Positions 60,526 to 64,000 of a stretch of DNA of 64,000 nucleotides are shown here, one piece after another. Below the pieces are notes generated by a model, which saw only the letters and a program-made list of their open reading frames with translations, had not been told where the DNA came from and ran no database searches. The DNA is from Fidelibacterota bacterium SCGC AAA160-B08 (GTDB taxonomy: Bacteria; Fidelibacterota; Marinisomatia; Marinisomatales; Marinisomataceae). The stretch's first letter is position 1. The number at the start of each line of letters is the position of its first letter. The translations under genes were made by a program, and so were the position numbers. Location: contig AQSD01000003.1 of the NCBI GenBank assembly GCA_000402755.1, positions 36,001 to 100,000 on the forward strand. The letters run 5' to 3'.

Positions 60526-62070
60526 TTACTCCCACTCAATAGTGGCGGGTGGCTTACCCGTACAATCATAAACAACTCTACTGACTGCTGAAATTTCATT
60601 AACAATACGATTAGAAACTTTTCCAATGAAGTCATAAGGAAGATGGGCCCATGTGGCTGTCATAAAATCAACAGTCTCTACTGCTCTTAAGGCTAAAACA
60701 TCTGCATATCGTCTCTCATCACCAACAACGCCTACTGATTTTACAGGAAGATAGACAACAAATGCTTGGCTAAGCGAATCATATAAGTTCGCTTCTTTTA
60801 ACTCGTCAATAAAAATTTTGTCTGCTTTTTGTAATACATTAATTCTATCTTTTGTTACCTCTCCCATAATTCTAATGCCTAAACCAGGTCCAGGAAATGG
60901 ATGTCTTTTTAGGATATGTTCAGGAGTGTCTAGTTCTTTTCCAATTTTTTTAACTTCATCTTTGAATAAATCTCTAATAGGCTCTACTAGTTTTAAATCC
61001 ATTCTTTCTGGCAATCCACCTACATTGTGATGTGATTTAATTACACTAGATTTATCTCCATCAGCTGACGATTCAATAACATCTGGATAAATAGTACCTT
61101 GTGCAAGCCATTGAACATCTTTAATCTTCTTTGCCTCTTTCTCAAAAACATCAATAAATGTATTTCCAATAATTACTCTTTTCTTTTCTGGATCTGTAAC
61201 ACCTTTTAATCGATCTAAGAATAGATCGCTGGCTTCTGATAATTGAATATTAATACCTAAATTTTGAAACGTACTCATCACTTCTTCTACTTCATTCAAC
61301 CTTAGGAGTCCATGATCTACAAAAATGCAAATCAGATTATCCTTAATACACTTATCTAATAACATTGCAACGACCGATGAATCTACTCCACCAGATAAGC
61401 CAAGCAATACTTTATCATTACCTACTTGATCGGTAACAGAAGTAACCATTGACTCTATAATATCTGAAGTTTCCCAATTTTTTTCACACTTACATACACT
61501 ATAAACAAAATTACTTAAAATCTTTGATCCTTGATTGGTATGTGTTACTTCTGGATGAAATTGTAAACCGAACCATAATTTTTCTTCATTCTGAAAACCA
61601 GCAATTGGACAATTATCAGATTGTGCGATGGTACTAAAATTACTAGGCAATTGATTAACCTTATCTCCATGACTCATCCATACGTCTAAAGAATCTTCGG
61701 TTAAATTAACTCCATCAAATAGAATTGATGTTTCCTTCATCTTTATATTAGCATGACCAAATTCTCTCTTCTCAGAACTAACAACTACGCCATCCAATTC
61801 TTGAGCTATTGTTTGCATTCCATAGCAAATACCTAAAAGTGGAATATTAAAATCAAATAAAGCTTTATTGATCTTAGGCGTATTAGCTCCTGTTACTGTT
61901 TCTGGACCTCCAGACAAAATAATACCGCCAGGATTCAATGATTTAATTTTATCCATACCAATATCGTAAGGAAGCACAACAGAGAATACTCCAATCTCTC
62001 TTATACGTCGCGCAATTAGCTGCGTATATTGAGATCCAAAGTCTAGAATGATAATTGTATTATTGTTCAT
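60526..62070 (-). CDS. guaA: GMP synthase (glutamine-hydrolysing)
   Basis: 514 residues. GATase class I domain with GICYGMQ (Cys nucleophile) and LQFHPEVTHT (His, Glu); ATP pyrophosphatase PP-loop GLSGGVDSSVVA; C-terminal dimerisation domain (RPPATIEWE-like end: KPPATIEWE). Turns XMP into GMP. Overlaps accD by 4 bp. Confidence 0.97.
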   Translation of the reverse strand: MNNNTIIILDFGSQYTQLIARRIREIGVFSVVLPYDIGMDKIKSLNPGGIILSGGPETVTGANTPKINKALFDFNIPLLGICYGMQTIAQELDGVVVSSEKREFGHANIKMKETSILFDGVNLTEDSLDVWMSHGDKVNQLPSNFSTIAQSDNCPIAGFQNEEKLWFGLQFHPEVTHTNQGSKILSNFVYSVCKCEKNWETSDIIESMVTSVTDQVGNDKVLLGLSGGVDSSVVAMLLDKCIKDNLICIFVDHGLLRLNEVEEVMSTFQNLGINIQLSEASDLFLDRLKGVTDPEKKRVIIGNTFIDVFEKEAKKIKDVQWLAQGTIYPDVIESSADGDKSSVIKSHHNVGGLPERMDLKLVEPIRDLFKDEVKKIGKELDTPEHILKRHPFPGPGLGIRIMGEVTKDRINVLQKADKIFIDELKEANLYDSLSQAFVVYLPVKSVGVVGDERRYADVLALRAVETVDFMTATWAHLPYDFIGKVSNRIVNEISAVSRVVYDCTGKPPATIEWE

Positions 62071-62888
62071 TTTAAGATAGATAATATGTTATCTAATTTA
62101 TCCTTTAAATTATTTCTATCTACTACCAAATCTATAAATCCTTTTTCTAATAAAAATTCTGCAGTCTGAAAATTATCTGGTAATTCTTGGCTGGTAGTTT
62201 GCTTGATAACACGCTGACCAGCAAATCCAATTAATGCTTTAGGCTCTGCTATAGTAATATCTGCTTGCATTCCAAAACTTGCAGTAACTCCTCCCGTAGT
62301 AGGATAGGTAAGAATTGATATATAAAGGCCTCCTTTTTTTGAAAATTTTGCTAAATGGGTGCTTATTTTAGCTAGCTGCATAAGCGATAGGGCTCCTTCT
62401 TGCATTCTAGCGCCACCAGATTGACACACAATAACTAGAGGGCAATTTTTTTCTGATGCAAAATTGATAGCTTTGGAAATTTTTTCACCGACAGCACTCC
62501 CCATACTTCCACCTATAAACTTGAAATCCATAATTGAAATCACAATTTTTTTATTATTAATTGATCCATAGTAACAACCTACTGCCTCTTTATTTTCTGG
62601 AGTATTTTTTAAAATATCTTCATATGCTTTATTGGCTTTAAAGTTTAATATATCTGTTGATGAAATATTTTCGAATAAAACTTCATGCTCATCATCAAGA
62701 ATGATATCAATATACTTTTGACTAGAAATTGGAAAGTGAAAACTACAGTGATGGCAAATAAAATTTGCAGATTCTAACTCTGGACTATAAAGGATTTCAC
62801 CGCAATTACATTTTTGCCATAGATCGCTCGGCAATTCTTTCTTAGCTGAATCTTGAATATTTTTATCTTTTCTTGTAAACCAGTTCAT
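62067..62888 (-). CDS. accD: Acetyl-CoA carboxylase carboxyltransferase subunit beta
   Basis: 273 residues. Zinc ribbon with Cys27, Cys29, Cys45 and Cys48 (CNCGEILYS..., FICHHC), and a crotonase-like carboxyltransferase core with GGSMGSAVGEK and QSGGARMQEG. Acts with AccA to transfer CO2 to acetyl-CoA in fatty-acid synthesis. The first pair is CxC rather than CxxC, a small deviation. Abuts tsaB. Confidence 0.95.
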   Translation of the reverse strand: MNWFTRKDKNIQDSAKKELPSDLWQKCNCGEILYSPELESANFICHHCSFHFPISSQKYIDIILDDEHEVLFENISSTDILNFKANKAYEDILKNTPENKEAVGCYYGSINNKKIVISIMDFKFIGGSMGSAVGEKISKAINFASEKNCPLVIVCQSGGARMQEGALSLMQLAKISTHLAKFSKKGGLYISILTYPTTGGVTASFGMQADITIAEPKALIGFAGQRVIKQTTSQELPDNFQTAEFLLEKGFIDLVVDRNNLKDKLDNILSILK

Positions 62889-63541
62889 TATTTACCTGTA
62901 TTAAACGATCCTATATAGTTAGGTACTAAGTTGTTAATAGATTTTGTTTTTAACAAATCAAAATTTTTCACTCCTATCTCGATTATATCTCTCGCAGAGG
63001 GAATAGCAGCGATAATTTTTGGAGATGGAACCTTAATATTGTCGATTAAATGCTCTGGACCATGATACAATATCACTCCATAATTTTTTGATGATAACTC
63101 TTCAATAGATATCGAAGTAGGATTTTCTTCTGAAACATAAGAATCATTTTTCAATATATACCTTGATTGATATACTGTGCTACCATGTGAATGTATAACA
63201 ACAGTCACCAATTCTTCCTTTAGATCTTTTACTCTAGGCAATAATATTAAATCAAACGTAGAGATTGGAATAATAGGCACATTTAATGCAAGCGCTAATC
63301 CTTTAGCATAACTTAATCCAATTCTAAGTCCAGTGAATGACCCTGGACCCATTGATACTGCAATTCCATCTAAGTCTTTAAATGTTAACGATAGTTTATT
63401 TATTATTTCTTCTGCCATGATAGGTAAACTAGTTACGCTATCGTTATTAACTACCGAAGATGATTCATGGATATCTTTATCAGAATTAATAGCGACGCTA
63501 CATTGCTTTGAAGATGATTCAATTCCTAAAATATATATCAT
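62888..63541 (-). CDS. tsaB: tRNA N6-threonylcarbamoyladenosine (t6A) protein TsaB
   Basis: 217 residues. N-terminal ILGIESSSKQCSVAI and VSMGPGSFTGLRIGLSYAKG are the ASKHA features of TsaB, the non-catalytic partner of TsaD. Overlaps tsaE by 4 bp, so two t6A genes are coupled. Confidence 0.94.
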   Translation of the reverse strand: MIYILGIESSSKQCSVAINSDKDIHESSSVVNNDSVTSLPIMAEEIINKLSLTFKDLDGIAVSMGPGSFTGLRIGLSYAKGLALALNVPIIPISTFDLILLPRVKDLKEELVTVVIHSHGSTVYQSRYILKNDSYVSEENPTSISIEELSSKNYGVILYHGPEHLIDNIKVPSPKIIAAIPSARDIIEIGVKNFDLLKTKSINNLVPNYIGSFNTGK

Positions 63542-63963
63542 AGTATCGTGATTAGTCTTTCGTTGTCTGACAAATGTTCAAATTGTATTTCAACCTTATT
63601 GTTCATATCAATATTTTGAATTAATTCTGGCCATTCTATTAATGTAATAGCCTTATGATTACTTAAGTATTCCAATCCTCCAATTTCTAAAAATTCACCT
63701 ATTGATTTTAATCGATATAAGTCAAAATGATAGAGGTATTTATCGTTGAGTGAGTATTCATTTAAAATTGGGTAAGTTGGAGATAAAATAATATCATCAA
63801 AACCTAATCCTTCAGAAAATCCTTTCGAAAAAGTAGTTTTTCCAGAACCTAGATCTCCTCTTAGTAAGACTACAGACCCGTATGCTGTTGAATGAGCAAA
63901 ATTCTTTGCAAAAGCAAATGTCTCTTCTGGCGAAGTTGATTTGAATGATTTTGTTGACTGCAT
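63538..63963 (-). CDS. tsaE: t6A synthesis ATPase TsaE
   Basis: 141 residues from ATG 63963 (an upstream ATG at 63981 would add six residues; neither has a clear SD). Walker A GDLGSGKTTFSKG and the later LSPTYPILNEY and LYHFDLYRL are typical of TsaE. It drives the TsaB-TsaD cycle with ATP. Confidence 0.93.
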   Translation of the reverse strand: MQSTKSFKSTSPEETFAFAKNFAHSTAYGSVVLLRGDLGSGKTTFSKGFSEGLGFDDIILSPTYPILNEYSLNDKYLYHFDLYRLKSIGEFLEIGGLEYLSNHKAITLIEWPELIQNIDMNNKVEIQFEHLSDNERLITIL

Positions 63964-64000
63964 ATTAGATGTAATATACAAATATAAAGAAAAAATAAAT

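Noticed and set aside
60525..60635. Longer N-terminus for the sulfatase
   Set aside because: Would overlap the end of guaA by 110 bp; the internal ATG at 60524 is directly followed by a typical export signal.
1..64000. rRNA, tRNA or CRISPR arrays
   Set aside because: I looked for rRNA-like blocks, tRNA cloverleaf/CCA patterns and evenly spaced repeats on both strands and saw none that I can support.

Overview
The window is AT-rich (roughly one third G+C by eye), tightly packed bacterial DNA with genes that overlap by a few bases and no rRNA or tRNA gene that I can find. The chromosomal genes are those of a free-living Gram-negative heterotroph: LptF/G permease, DsbD, HtrA, lipoproteins, S1 sulfatase, and sodium-coupled uptake of amino acids, dicarboxylates and proline. 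The IleRS with a long TANNPMGVHHAWG-type signature, low G+C and Na+ symporters would fit an uncultured marine lineage such as Marinimicrobia (SAR406). That placement is inference; no marker gene here settles it.

Region 1 (1-42684) is mostly one long minus-strand run. In order it holds an alanine/glycine:cation symporter (cut by the left edge), LptF/G, a protein related to hypermodified-thymine DNA enzymes, a type II homoserine kinase-like protein, pckA, a Xer recombinase, rluD, lspA, a DksA-like protein, ileS, htrA, dsbD, a patatin, pyrE, pyrF, two transporters on opposite strands, hflX, a PASTA protein, fmt, def and yajC. A polysaccharide/lipid-sugar block follows (YfhO-like protein, flippase, three glycosyltransferases, a small lipoprotein, a TPR lipoprotein), then an ECF sigma/anti-sigma pair, holA, putP, uppP, pgeF, a periplasmic-binding-like lipoprotein activator, and small membrane proteins ending in a DUF2855 gene.

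Region 2 (42760-56553) is a 13.8-kb integrated mobile element sitting in the last codons of glmS. It carries about 26 mostly unknown small genes, nearly all on the plus strand, a small serine resolvase, a Zn-ribbon array protein, a candidate ADP-ribosyltransferase, a HTH excisionase-like protein and a large serine integrase at the right end. Three independent signals define the ends: a near-identical 17-bp repeat (15/17) at both junctions, 14-bp inverted arms just inside them, and the reading frames. The left junction still carries the old glmS end (SVTVE-stop) while the right junction supplies a synonymous replacement end, so glmS stays intact. The integrase reading frame runs into the right attachment site, and the same frame resumes at the left attachment site as a 107-residue HTH-containing tail. 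In the inferred circular form these join into one ~653-residue integrase spanning attP, so integration would itself cut the tail off the integrase.

Inside the element, at least five promoters share a 36-bp operator (AGTATGG-N22-CCATACT) placed identically over the -35 box, with a 16-bp spacer to the -10; two more have related, longer-spaced versions. This looks like one regulon for the whole island, including the integrase. A promoter of the second type fires into a 320-bp stretch without a normal gene but with nested stems and a 4-codon minigene. GATC is strongly over-represented in some element genes and nearly absent from an adjacent block, which suggests mosaic assembly.

Region 3 (56534-63963) is chromosomal again, all minus strand: glmS, a GNAT acetyltransferase, a sulfatase, guaA, accD, tsaB and tsaE.
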